A stretch of DNA of 64,000 bases from RGIG1959 sp045604545 (GTDB taxonomy: Bacteria; Bacillota; Clostridia; Oscillospirales; Acutalibacteraceae). The notes under the pieces are model-generated. The model worked only from the letters and a program-made list of their open reading frames with translations. It was not told where the DNA came from and did no database searches. This document shows positions 52,601-61,636 of the stretch, one piece after another (the stretch's first letter is position 1; every line of letters starts with the position of its first letter). Made by a program: the position numbers and the translations under genes. The stretch lies in contig JAZUOG010000057.1 in the NCBI GenBank assembly GCA_045604545.1, forward strand, positions 26,444-90,443, given 5' to 3'.

Positions 52601-53050
52601 ATGGCAATAGGACAAAGAATACGATGTATTCGCAATTCACGCGGAATGACACAGAAAATGCTCGGGATCCTCAGCGGATTTCCCGAAAAGAACGCTGATA
52701 CACGAATCGCACAATATGAATCCGGTACAAGAACGCCGAAGGGCGAATGGATCTTTGCAATAGCAAAGGCGTTAGAGGTTGCACCGCAAGCACTCACCGT
52801 GCCCAATATCGACAGCCCTATTGGCTTGGCGCACACCCTGTTTGCTCTCGAGGATATGTACGGTTTGACCATTGGCACAACGTCTGATGGGGAAGTATGC
52901 CTCAAAATCAAGTATAACCGAGGTCGCCCGACCGAAGAACTGCAAACCATCCTCGCCGCCTGGAACGAGCAGGCGGCAAAATGTAGAGTAGGGGAGATCA
53001 ACAAAGAGACTTATGACGAGTGGCGATATACTTATTCAACTCAATTATAA
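52601..53050 (+). CDS. XRE-family transcriptional regulator
   Basis: 149 aa from ATG 52601 with AAAAGGAGAG upstream. N-terminal HTH (IGQRIRCIRNSRGMTQKMLG, then RIAQYESGTRTPK) and a C-terminal domain of unknown ligand. Located after the conjugation operon; a plausible regulator of element genes. Confidence 0.8.
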   Translation: MAIGQRIRCIRNSRGMTQKMLGILSGFPEKNADTRIAQYESGTRTPKGEWIFAIAKALEVAPQALTVPNIDSPIGLAHTLFALEDMYGLTIGTTSDGEVCLKIKYNRGRPTEELQTILAAWNEQAAKCRVGEINKETYDEWRYTYSTQL

Positions 53051-53081
53051 TACACTTAGGAATGGCCGTATTTGTAGCGAG

Positions 53082-53840
53082 TTATTTTTCGCCTAACAAG
53101 GATCGGCGATAGGAGTCTACCATGATATAGTCAAGGTCGTAATACTTGCATCCGTAGAACTCGCAGATGGCATCGAGTTCTTCTTCGGATTCGATGCCGC
53201 ATTTAATAGCAGCTTCGGTTTCGGGCGATAGATAGTCGGGATCAGAATGTACCTCTACCATCGTATCAAAACACGCATGCATAAGTGCAAACACAGGTAC
53301 GCGGAGGTTTTCGGCTAAATCGGCGATCTGCCCGCAGGTTTCCATATCGAAGCCATACTCTTTTCCCGCTTCGCAAAGATCAATCCAATAAAGGACGTTG
53401 GCAGAAGTGAGTTCCTCGTCATGTTCGAACGCATGAAGGATACGTTGCACCTGCGTGGACGGTTCGTCACCGTATATATCCGCAAGGTAACACCGATCGT
53501 TCGGGATCGATGCCTTGCCTGACTGTACATCGGATGGCTTGCAGTTATAAAAGTTCTCCATAGAGCGGATAAAGGTGGCGTGTTCGGCATAACCGAAGTC
53601 AAGAGCGATATCTACGATACGCCGATCGGGATGGGCTTGAAGCTCTTGACCAGCGTAGTACAGCTTACGGCACCAGATATAATGGTCAAGGCGATCATTC
53701 GTCAGTATGCGGAAGCAACTCATAAAGTGGTGGATCGGCATACCGATGGTTTTGGCAATCCCCATTTTGATATCCTCGATGGGTTCAGCGATATTTGCAT
53801 CGATATATGCCATCGCCAAGTCAAATTTATTCTGTTTCAT
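53082..53840 (-). CDS. AraC-type HTH regulator
   Basis: 252 aa from ATG 53840 (AAAGGAG upstream). Unusually, the AraC double HTH is N-terminal (IAKTIGMPIHHFMSCFRILT and IVDIALDFGYAEHATFIRSM). The C-terminal half (about residues 120-252) is acidic and unrecognised and may sense a signal. Convergent with the XRE gene; membership of the ICE is uncertain. Confidence 0.7.
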   Translation of the reverse strand: MKQNKFDLAMAYIDANIAEPIEDIKMGIAKTIGMPIHHFMSCFRILTNDRLDHYIWCRKLYYAGQELQAHPDRRIVDIALDFGYAEHATFIRSMENFYNCKPSDVQSGKASIPNDRCYLADIYGDEPSTQVQRILHAFEHDEELTSANVLYWIDLCEAGKEYGFDMETCGQIADLAENLRVPVFALMHACFDTMVEVHSDPDYLSPETEAAIKCGIESEEELDAICEFYGCKYYDLDYIMVDSYRRSLLGEK

Positions 53841-54016
53841 ATGCACAGCTCCTTTGTTTGGTTTGTTCATATGATAACACGCCGTTTTGGATAACGCTTG
53901 ATATTGACCACTACCGTGATGTCAATATTAAATTGCGATTGGATGTATTAGATAACATACGGTATGGCGTTGATAATTTAGGCTTGTCTCTTTCTCTATT
54001 TTTAATGGATGCTGTA

Positions 54017-54709
54017 TTACATGTTTCTGTCTGTCATTCGCCATATAGCGTATGGCTTTAGACAGTAGATGTTATGACCTTCGAAGGTTATTTCACCAAG
54101 TACAAACAACATAAAGTCTTTGTTGTATTTTATGTTGTTTGTAAGATGGCGAACACCTCGTGTCATTTTTGAACCGCTGAAAAACATATCGACATAATAA
54201 CTGTTGTACTCTAAGGCGTAGTTCATTAAATCAACATCGTCTCCACAATATTGAAGATTGTTAATACTGGCAAAATTAAATGAAAGATTGGTGTATTTAT
54301 AAGGATTTCCAATGATTTCTGACTGTAAAACAAACCGTTGTTCATCTTCGTCATATGCGCGAATAAAGCGAAAAATAGATTGACAAGCAACCAACGCGTT
54401 TGTAAACTTGTTTTTTTGATTTAAAATGTCAGCAAGGAATTCAACTTTCTTGATTAGTTGTTTTAAAATGAAATCTACTTTGTTTTCTAATGTTACTATT
54501 GTGTTATATTCTTCTTGCGTTTCGTGGCTGGCATCTACTTTAGCAGCCAAGTGAGTTTTAAGTAACCCGCTTGAACCAATTTCAGGATTAATCATACCAT
54601 TAATTGAATCAGTTGTTGTGATTTTTGCCGGAATAATGGCGTTTGGCAATTGAGAGTATATTTGGTTTATACTATCTTTGTCTAAATAAATGTAATGTTT
54701 AATTTCCAT
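54017..54709 (-). CDS. Hypothetical protein, possibly DUF6414-like
   Basis: 230 aa from ATG 54709 (AGAGGTG and AGGA upstream). Starts MEIKHYIYLDKDSINQIYSQL, resembling the YLD..-type opening I associate with DUF6414 proteins from accessory islands. No membrane segment or catalytic motif. AT-rich; divergent from the TPR gene, with which it may form a locus. Confidence 0.55.
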   Translation of the reverse strand: MEIKHYIYLDKDSINQIYSQLPNAIIPAKITTTDSINGMINPEIGSSGLLKTHLAAKVDASHETQEEYNTIVTLENKVDFILKQLIKKVEFLADILNQKNKFTNALVACQSIFRFIRAYDEDEQRFVLQSEIIGNPYKYTNLSFNFASINNLQYCGDDVDLMNYALEYNSYYVDMFFSGSKMTRGVRHLTNNIKYNKDFMLFVLGEITFEGHNIYCLKPYAIWRMTDRNM

Positions 54710-54914
54710 TCCTGTAATACACCTCTTGCTTGTAGTAATTTTCGAACGCAAAATACAACTTTAATATTGTATTTTTAAAGACACATGAATACATTGGTTA
54801 GATATACAGGTATAATGGTTTTCTTGCGAGCTTTGTAAGAAGTACTACTTGTAAGAATATTATAACAAATATAATTGAATATCTCAATAGGATAGATGAT
54901 TGCTATGGTTAATT

Positions 54915-54972
54915 GAAAAGCTTGAATTGTTGATGAAAAGCTTGAATTGTTGATGTAGCTTGAATTGTTGAT
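54915..54972 (+). repeat. Three tandem 20-bp direct repeats upstream of the TPR gene promoter
   Basis: Units of GAAAAGCTTGAATTGTTGAT at 54915-54934 and 54935-54954 are identical; the third (54955-54972) has lost two bases. They end 4 bp before the -35 element. Confidence 0.8.
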
Positions 54973-54975
54973 TTG

Positions 54976-55004
54976 TTGAATATAATGGAAAAATATGTTA
55001 TAAT
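54976..55004 (+). promoter_or_regulatory. Promoter of the TPR protein gene
   Basis: TTGAAT (54976-54981), 17 bp, TATAAT (54999-55004). Confidence 0.65.
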
Positions 55005-55035
55005 ATATATTAAATGTGTCTGGGAGGGAAGTAAA

Positions 55036-58000
55036 ATGGGAGAATTTAGTATATTGGGCGGAGTAGCTGGGTTAGCAAGTGGATATGCATCGGATAAGGT
55101 GAGTGACAAGCTTGTTGAATGGAAAGATTTGCTCATTCGAGATCCCAAACTGATTCAAGATATTGAGAATACTCTTTGTGAAAAATATGAGAACGAATTG
55201 TTTTACAATCATTTGACGGAATATTTGCAACAAAACGATACGATTGCTACACTTGTAAAACGTGTCTATGGTGCGCATGAATATGGAACCCCTTTAAGAG
55301 ATGATTTTATAAACCAAAACAGCAACAGATTTTTTGAAAAATATGAGTGTTCCATTACAGATAGATCCATCGTAAAAGATGCATTCAAATATATATATGA
55401 TACCGTATATTCCAAATTAACGGAGCTGTCTCCGCATTCGGATATAGGTAAACTGCAAATAGGATTACTTGCGCAAGAAGAACAGCGGCAGAGTGAGCAT
55501 AATGAGATGATGGGAATGTTACGGCTCTTGGTGGATCAAGTATCGGCCGCAACTGTTAACCCATCAACTATTCCCGTTAAGTGTGATGATTTATCCGAAA
55601 AAGCAAAGGCACTTTTGAAAGAGGTTGAAGGTGTCGGAACATCCGCCAATGCAGTAAAAAATGATGAAGAGGCTATAGCTAAATATACAGAATTACTGGC
55701 TAAGGCCGCTATGGATTTGCGTAGAGAAGATGATAGTCAATTTGATCGAGTTCTGTGTAGCGTTAATTGCCGCATAGCAATGAGGTATAGCAACATGGGA
55801 AACACTCAAAAAGCTTTTGAGTGCCTTGATACAACAAGTCAGAGCGTTCGTGAGCATGACAAAGTCTATCATTATGTGTATGCAGTTATCGTCATCAATC
55901 ATCGCGTCGATGACAAATACGAAGAAGCGAAACTACATTTAGATAAAGCTCTTGAATTGGATATTGATTATCTTTTAGCTTTTTTTGCACAAGGTTTGTT
56001 GTTTACTAGGTTACGTGAAAAAGACTTTGATGAAATAAGAAGGTCGTTTGATGACAAATTAAATGCTGCTGAACACGATAATCAAAAAGACACAATAGCA
56101 GAATGTTATATGTATTATTCTCTGGCTTGCTTAGAAACTCAACAATATGAAGAAGCCATCAAAAACATTAATAGTGCCGTTGAATATGGGTATGAAGAAA
56201 AATCAGCGGCTTACAATATAGCGATAGCGTACTACAGTATGGCAACAAGCGAGTATTCTAAAGATGAAGATATCGTTTTTTTTGAATGCGATATACAGAA
56301 TCTTAGAAAAGTTGTCGAAATATCTCAAAAGTGGTTGTTAAGCTCTTTACATGAATATATACCAAATCATTTGAAGGTAAGTTGGATCGGGGTATATGTT
56401 TCAGCGTGTGGATTAATAGGAATAAATCACGGCTTGATTCCTTTGAGCGATTATACACGCCTTCCGGGAATAAGTTATAATGTCCTAAGAATGCTCCTAT
56501 TATGTTCCGGCGAGGAATTGTCAGAGGACGAAATTGCTTTGTTGAATGAGAAGGATCGGATAAGCGCAAAAATATCGAATTGCATAAAAGCAGACAATCA
56601 TATTACAATAGTAGAAATGATAGCCGGAATGTCTGACGAAGAAATTGCATCTTTACCTCAGCCTACGGTACATGTTTTTCTACAAGCTTGCGTGATGACA
56701 GGAAACATCACAAAGTATCATAAATATAGAGACCTTTTGCCCGAGGACTTTCCAAGAGCATTGGTTGAGTTTCTGGATGCTTATGCATATGAAAAGGAAG
56801 GTGATATTCAAAAGGCAAAAGAAATCATAGATCAAATAGTGGTTTCAACTACGGATTATCCGCTTCTTAATAATATTGCCAATTTTTATATGAGAAATCA
56901 ATTCAACGCAGAAGCCGAACAGCTTTTTGTTAGATTGTTGGATATGAAAAAATCCGCTTTGATTTATGTTGAAGATCTGAGCTTCTTTTATAGCCGTGCA
57001 ATAACATTTCTCAGTAGAATCAAATCTGAATATGTAGAGAATTACGTAAAGGAATTTGAAGAAGTTGAAGAACAGGATATCTCGATTCTTTATGTTTTGC
57101 ATAATTATTTTTATGTAACTAAAGATTATAATCGCATGTTACCGTGTATTGAATCAATATGTCATATAGAACCAAATTATCAAAATCTGTACAATAGGAT
57201 TGTTTGTTTGATCCGTTTGTTGCGATATGAAGAAGCATTAGGTTACGCACACGAATTGTATTCCACATTGACTGAGAAAGATCTTTCGGAAAAGGATCAG
57301 ATGATTTTGTTAATCAGTACAATATATCTTTATGCAGGAGATAGGGATAACAGTTTTGTGTGGGCGGGAAAGGCACATGAACTTTTTATTGATACTCCTT
57401 CACATCACAGCCATCAGCATTATCTTGCTCATGCATTGATTACAGGGCATCAAGAGGCTTTGCCTGAAACTATGCAGTATAAACAAACGCATCCTGTTGT
57501 AACAGGAGAATGGTTTAAAGAAGTTCGAATACCGGAAGACGGTAACATTGTAGATGCTTTATTACAAGCCACGAAAGAAATATCAGGCGAAGATCCTTCG
57601 GAGGCTAAAAGACAAGAACAAGATTTTATGCACATGTATAAGAGCGGGTTGTTATCCAATTCAATGCTGTTGCGTTACTATGGTTTTGATTTTGGTTGCT
57701 TGTTCGCCTATGCAATGGATAAAAAGCTTGCGATTGCTAGTGGATCTGTGAAAGAACTTCAAGAAGATATTAGTAAGATTAACGATACAATTTATGTGGA
57801 TGCACTAACGCTAATTATTATGTTTAGACACAATTGTTTAGATGCGTTAGAACAGATCTCGGAAATTCGAATTTGCTATTCATCAATTATTCAATTGCAA
57901 GCCTGGGTCTGTTCGATGACCGGAGAATATGCATTTAAGGTTTTGGAATGGATAAGAAATAATGAAAAAATATGTTGTGTGGCCGACAGCCTTACTAAAT

Positions 58001-58686
58001 CAACTATAATAGAGGATTACTTTTTGAATGATACGTGGACGTGTATTTATAAAGGCGAAAAAGAGAAAATTCCCTTTGTAACCGTGGAACCGAATATTAA
58101 ACAATTGCAAGCACTTGAGGAAATCGGCATTCCAAAAGATTTAGAAGCAATCAGTGTACCGGCACTTTGTCGCGCGTATGAGGCTCACGACTCGAAACGA
58201 TCGTCCGAGATGCTGTATAATCTAATGTTAGATTGTGGATTTATATCATTTATTCCGCTCACAATGTTATATGTCATCGAAAAAGACGAGTTTAACATAG
58301 TCGAAACTTCTCTTGAACGATTTTTCTGTTGCAACACCTCGTGTGATATGATTAGTTTTGCAAATGTGTATTTGGGTGTTATTAGAGAATTGTGTAGAGA
58401 TCATTTTGACTGCGCGGTTATATTTGCTTTGCTAACACTAGAGAATGGAATTAAAGTATGGAGACGAGGAGAATATTATAGGATGCTTGTGAGTTCGGGC
58501 AGGGGAGATGAAATAACAAAAATAAAAGTAGATGCCCTTGACCGATATTTGCTTTACTTAAATGTTGGTATAAAGGGATTGTTTGAAGATATGCCCGAGC
58601 AACTTGAAGAAAAATATACGGAGGTTTCTAAGATTATTGCCCATCAATTCGGGCAGAAAGTTCTGCGAGAGTGGCAGAATTGCTGA
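55036..58686 (+). CDS. Large TPR-repeat protein of unknown function
   Basis: 1216 aa from ATG 55036 behind GGGAGGGAAG. The N-terminal ~170 residues (start MGEFSILGGVAGLASGYASD) form a glycine/helix-rich region with a FINQNSNRFFEKY-like segment. The middle (about 210-900) is a TPR superhelix with clear units (YEEAKLHLDKALELD, YEEAIKNINSAVEYG, EALGYAHELYSTL). The C-terminal ~200 residues are unrecognised. No NTPase motif. TPR proteins of this size in AT-rich island DNA are often sensors or scaffolds in defence systems; that is inference. Confidence 0.7.
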   Translation: MGEFSILGGVAGLASGYASDKVSDKLVEWKDLLIRDPKLIQDIENTLCEKYENELFYNHLTEYLQQNDTIATLVKRVYGAHEYGTPLRDDFINQNSNRFFEKYECSITDRSIVKDAFKYIYDTVYSKLTELSPHSDIGKLQIGLLAQEEQRQSEHNEMMGMLRLLVDQVSAATVNPSTIPVKCDDLSEKAKALLKEVEGVGTSANAVKNDEEAIAKYTELLAKAAMDLRREDDSQFDRVLCSVNCRIAMRYSNMGNTQKAFECLDTTSQSVREHDKVYHYVYAVIVINHRVDDKYEEAKLHLDKALELDIDYLLAFFAQGLLFTRLREKDFDEIRRSFDDKLNAAEHDNQKDTIAECYMYYSLACLETQQYEEAIKNINSAVEYGYEEKSAAYNIAIAYYSMATSEYSKDEDIVFFECDIQNLRKVVEISQKWLLSSLHEYIPNHLKVSWIGVYVSACGLIGINHGLIPLSDYTRLPGISYNVLRMLLLCSGEELSEDEIALLNEKDRISAKISNCIKADNHITIVEMIAGMSDEEIASLPQPTVHVFLQACVMTGNITKYHKYRDLLPEDFPRALVEFLDAYAYEKEGDIQKAKEIIDQIVVSTTDYPLLNNIANFYMRNQFNAEAEQLFVRLLDMKKSALIYVEDLSFFYSRAITFLSRIKSEYVENYVKEFEEVEEQDISILYVLHNYFYVTKDYNRMLPCIESICHIEPNYQNLYNRIVCLIRLLRYEEALGYAHELYSTLTEKDLSEKDQMILLISTIYLYAGDRDNSFVWAGKAHELFIDTPSHHSHQHYLAHALITGHQEALPETMQYKQTHPVVTGEWFKEVRIPEDGNIVDALLQATKEISGEDPSEAKRQEQDFMHMYKSGLLSNSMLLRYYGFDFGCLFAYAMDKKLAIASGSVKELQEDISKINDTIYVDALTLIIMFRHNCLDALEQISEIRICYSSIIQLQAWVCSMTGEYAFKVLEWIRNNEKICCVADSLTKSTIIEDYFLNDTWTCIYKGEKEKIPFVTVEPNIKQLQALEEIGIPKDLEAISVPALCRAYEAHDSKRSSEMLYNLMLDCGFISFIPLTMLYVIEKDEFNIVETSLERFFCCNTSCDMISFANVYLGVIRELCRDHFDCAVIFALLTLENGIKVWRRGEYYRMLVSSGRGDEITKIKVDALDRYLLYLNVGIKGLFEDMPEQLEEKYTEVSKIIAHQFGQKVLREWQNC

Positions 58687-58735
58687 AGTTAATTAAAATA
58701 ATTATAGCAATCATTAAGTTGAATCGAACGAAAAA

Positions 58736-58785
58736 AGCCGTCATCGCTTATCTTAAATAAAAATAAGCGATGACGGCTAAAAATT
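58736..58785. terminator. Terminator between TPR gene and dockerin genes
   Basis: 16-bp perfect stem AGCCGTCATCGCTTAT and complement (58736-58751, 58763-58778). On the minus strand it is followed by a T run, so it mainly ends the dockerin operon. Confidence 0.85.
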
Positions 58786-59606
58786 TATTGAGAGACAACT
58801 GAAGTTAGGAGAATACGGGTATCACTTGTGTCTAAAATGCCGTTTTTGTTAAGATCTCCTACTTCTAAATAAATTGTGTTATCTTTCAACACATAGAGCA
58901 ACAGTTCTCTTGCATCCGTAGTACTAAGGTTTCCATCAAAATTCACATCGCCTTTAGCGGCTTTACCATAAGCAGAATATCCCCAAATTGTTGGTTGGCA
59001 GAATACAACGCCTTCTATTTCCCACAATTTTTCTGCAACATCTACTGTTTTTTGAGATTGACCCCAGTTTGTAGATCTTAATTGAACCCAAGTAACACCT
59101 AATGCTTCATTTCTTTCAGAATAGCAGGAATCAATAGTGAGAAACGAGAAGTCGTCTTTCGTTCGTCTAACATAAACGTCTTCTTCAATTAGCAAAACGA
59201 TTTCGCTTTTTCGAAAAATCTCACCATTCACACCCATTTCTTGGTCGTCAGAAGGAATACCATGAACACTGGGCCACATATTAGGATCGTATTCGCAATA
59301 GGCTACATTAAAATCATTTAACAGCAAAGCCATCGTTGCAGCTGGTGTATCTGTACACACATACATTTTTCGATATTCTTTTCCATCAATACCTTGGATG
59401 GTCCACTGGTCTTCCACCACATATGTTATGCCGGATCCTGCAAAATCCTCTGCAGTCCATATTTTATTCATGCTATCGTCTGTAATCTCAATATGCAACA
59501 ACAGTGATGTGGGTGGATGAGAAGGATCGTATTCTGCCGACACAGATAACGGCACCGAAAAGACCATCAAAATTGATATCAGAATACTCACTAATCGTAT
59601 ATTCAC
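58785..59606 (-). CDS. Secreted dockerin protein
   Basis: 273 aa from GTG 59606 behind GGGGGGAC. Signal peptide (about 1-24), a central ~170-residue domain I do not recognise (includes YRKMYVCTDTPAATMALLL), and a C-terminal type I dockerin with calcium loops GDVNFDGNLSTTD and GDLNKNGILDTSD. Starts 18 nt after the protease gene, so they are co-transcribed and probably co-assembled on a scaffold; the central domain could be a propeptide-like or inhibitor partner, which is speculation. Confidence 0.8.
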   Translation of the reverse strand: MNIRLVSILISILMVFSVPLSVSAEYDPSHPPTSLLLHIEITDDSMNKIWTAEDFAGSGITYVVEDQWTIQGIDGKEYRKMYVCTDTPAATMALLLNDFNVAYCEYDPNMWPSVHGIPSDDQEMGVNGEIFRKSEIVLLIEEDVYVRRTKDDFSFLTIDSCYSERNEALGVTWVQLRSTNWGQSQKTVDVAEKLWEIEGVVFCQPTIWGYSAYGKAAKGDVNFDGNLSTTDARELLLYVLKDNTIYLEVGDLNKNGILDTSDTRILLTSVVSQ

Positions 59607-59624
59607 AATAGTCCCCCCTTGTGC

Positions 59625-61187
59625 TTATTGATCAATAGCTAGAAGCAATGCTCTGGTATCCGCAGTACTGATAACTCCATCCTGATTATAATCTGCCAAA
59701 TACTCTTGGAAATAGGAATAAGGTGAGCCACTAATGGCAAATCGCAAGATGGCATTTGCATCTTCTTGTGTCAATACACCATCATAATTTACATCACCAA
59801 TAGGGCAGTTAACAACACAGGATTTTGCGTATTTTTCGTATTCAGGATTGGTTTCATCGACAAAACTTGTAATAGCATTTCCATTGCTATCAATCATTTC
59901 AACATTAGAATATGTTGCACCATTTCCAAAATCCAAAAAATATGTTTTTCCGACATTGTAATCGCCTACAAACGAACACATTGTAGTGTAGTCAAGATAT
60001 ACTGTTGTGTTTAAAGTCCTTGTTGCACTAGTATTATAGTTTATTTCATTACAAGGGAATTTTCTCGGGGTTTCTGAATAAATAGCCCAATAATCATGGA
60101 AACTATTACGGGAAATGTTAATAGTAGCTTTGCCAATAAGCAAGGGATTATACGCAGATACGGACATTCCCCAGAAAATATTGTAGTTGCCATTATTGTA
60201 TTGTGCAAATGCAGATGTTCTAGTGCTTGTCTTTGTATTCCAATCGCCAGAAATTTCGGAATTGATGTTCAAGGCGTCATACAACACCCAATAATATCCA
60301 CCCGGAGAAAAATCACTTGATGTTCCCCAAGAGTTGGCTAATTTAAATGCACCCTTTTCTGCATTTTCAATCACACCATCCCCGTTAATATCAAAAGAGA
60401 TGTTGTCATCATATCCAACAACAGTTCCCGCGTGACCGCTATCAGCGCTATTTACTTGATATACCAAATTCTCCCCATTTGGCAATAGTACAGAATCGCA
60501 ATTATAAGCATTATCACCACACACAAATGAAACGATAAACAATTCACCTTGTGCCAGTTGTTGCTTTACCCATTGGAAATTGTTCGTGTTTTGAGCAGCA
60601 GAGACTCCGGTATTAATTCCAACCGTATTGATATTATCGATTCTTGTCTGCAACGCATTCCGAGCTGCCTCGTCGGATGGAAGAGCATTATAAATCCACG
60701 AATAATAAGGCAATTCTTCTAATGAAACGCTACCGTGATCTCGTAAAAAATGAAAAGCATTCCAAAAGCTAATGCCAGAACCGTTATTATGAGCTAAAAA
60801 ATTATATGTCCATGCCGGCGAACATTGATTTTCGACTAAGCTTGCATCTGTGTTATAAAGCCTGTTTTTATAATATGTGAATCCATAATATGTTGTTGCA
60901 AAAGCGGCGCAGGATCCTTGCGCCCCCTGGCTTTTGATAGGGGGAAAATAAGGACTAGTACTATTATCGACACTGCTAGGAAGTTGAACAGCAGTAAGTT
61001 CTGGCGTATAATTAAAAGCAACCTGATCGATATATTCGTCAGGGGTTTGCAATAAACCTTGACCAAATACCTCAGTTGTTTCTTCAGACGGAAGATCTTC
61101 ATCTGCCAAAACATTCACAGCCGAGAAATTTGAAACAAGAAGAACTGTGACAAGCATAATCGATAACATTCTCAACGTAAATTTCAT
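59625..61187 (-). CDS. Papain-like (C1) cysteine protease with dockerin
   Basis: 520 aa. Signal peptide (about 1-29), a short propeptide-like stretch, then a C1 catalytic domain: GSCAAFA (Cys93), GHAGTVVGYDD (His252) and NSWG (Asn285), with the oxyanion Gln in SQGAQGSC. A beta-type domain precedes the C-terminal type I dockerin (GDVNYDGVLTQED and DYNQDGVISTADT). It would be displayed on a cohesin scaffold. ATG 61187 follows AAAGGAGCG. Confidence 0.9.
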   Translation of the reverse strand: MKFTLRMLSIMLVTVLLVSNFSAVNVLADEDLPSEETTEVFGQGLLQTPDEYIDQVAFNYTPELTAVQLPSSVDNSTSPYFPPIKSQGAQGSCAAFATTYYGFTYYKNRLYNTDASLVENQCSPAWTYNFLAHNNGSGISFWNAFHFLRDHGSVSLEELPYYSWIYNALPSDEAARNALQTRIDNINTVGINTGVSAAQNTNNFQWVKQQLAQGELFIVSFVCGDNAYNCDSVLLPNGENLVYQVNSADSGHAGTVVGYDDNISFDINGDGVIENAEKGAFKLANSWGTSSDFSPGGYYWVLYDALNINSEISGDWNTKTSTRTSAFAQYNNGNYNIFWGMSVSAYNPLLIGKATINISRNSFHDYWAIYSETPRKFPCNEINYNTSATRTLNTTVYLDYTTMCSFVGDYNVGKTYFLDFGNGATYSNVEMIDSNGNAITSFVDETNPEYEKYAKSCVVNCPIGDVNYDGVLTQEDANAILRFAISGSPYSYFQEYLADYNQDGVISTADTRALLLAIDQ

Positions 61188-61260
61188 AATAATTCGCTCC
61201 TTTACATAGTATGATTTATTTTATGGTATTTAATTCATTGGAACCACCTCTTTCATTTTC

Positions 61261-61288
61261 AAAATATCACATAATACAATAATGTCAA
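61261..61288 (-). promoter_or_regulatory. Promoter of the dockerin protease operon
   Basis: Minus strand TTGACA (61288-61283), 16 bp, TATTTT (61266-61261); leaves a leader of about 65 nt. Confidence 0.5.
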
Positions 61289-61557
61289 CGAAATAGGCAA
61301 GTAATCACAAAAATTGGCAAGTTACCAAAAATTATCAAGTGTCGAGAGTGTGAGTATAGGAATGGTTTTTCTGATAGAAGGAGAATTGTTTGATTAGTGA
61401 AGGGACTGGAAAACTTATAATAGGTGAGAAGATATTGTCTGTATAAAAATAAGGATTTCTGTTTTCGATGAATAACATGGATGTGGATATAAGGAGAAAT
61501 CAATATAGCATATATTTAAGTATTGTTGATGAAAACTACACAATATTAGAATAAACT

Positions 61558-61596
61558 GAAAATTCCGCTCACCGTGATTATGGTGGGCGGAATTTT
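61558..61596 (-). terminator. Terminator of the FkbH-like gene
   Basis: AAAATTCCGCTCACC pairs with GGTGGGCGGAATTTT (one wobble), 8-nt loop, T/A flanks. Confidence 0.75.
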
Positions 61597-61636
61597 ATTG
61601 AAAATTGTTGAATGCAAAAAATGTTAAATAGTGTTG

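Larger units (their letters stand above)
13038..53050. mobile_element. Putative integrative conjugative element (Tn1549/CTn-like backbone) with RADAR-like cargo
   Basis: The span holds a full conjugation set: relaxase, MobC, VirD4, VirB4, PrgI, TrbL-like, Maff2, CHAP hydrolase, ParA/ParB, and a methylase-helicase. The left edge is placed where SpoIVB is interrupted. The right edge is set provisionally after the XRE regulator; the AT-rich genes to 58686 may also belong. No integrase, resolvase or terminal repeats were seen, so excision ability and exact ends are unknown. Confidence 0.6.
54710..55035. other. Divergent intergenic region with direct repeats and promoter
   Basis: About 326 bp of AT-rich DNA between two divergent accessory genes. 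It contains three tandem 20-bp repeats (54915-54972) followed directly by a good plus-strand promoter (54976-55004). I see no gene within it. Confidence 0.6.
61188..61636. other. AT-rich intergenic region upstream of the dockerin protease operon
   Basis: About 450 bp without a convincing gene. It holds the protease operon promoter (61261-61288) and the terminator of the FkbH-like gene (61558-61596). The rest shows nothing I can support. Confidence 0.5.
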
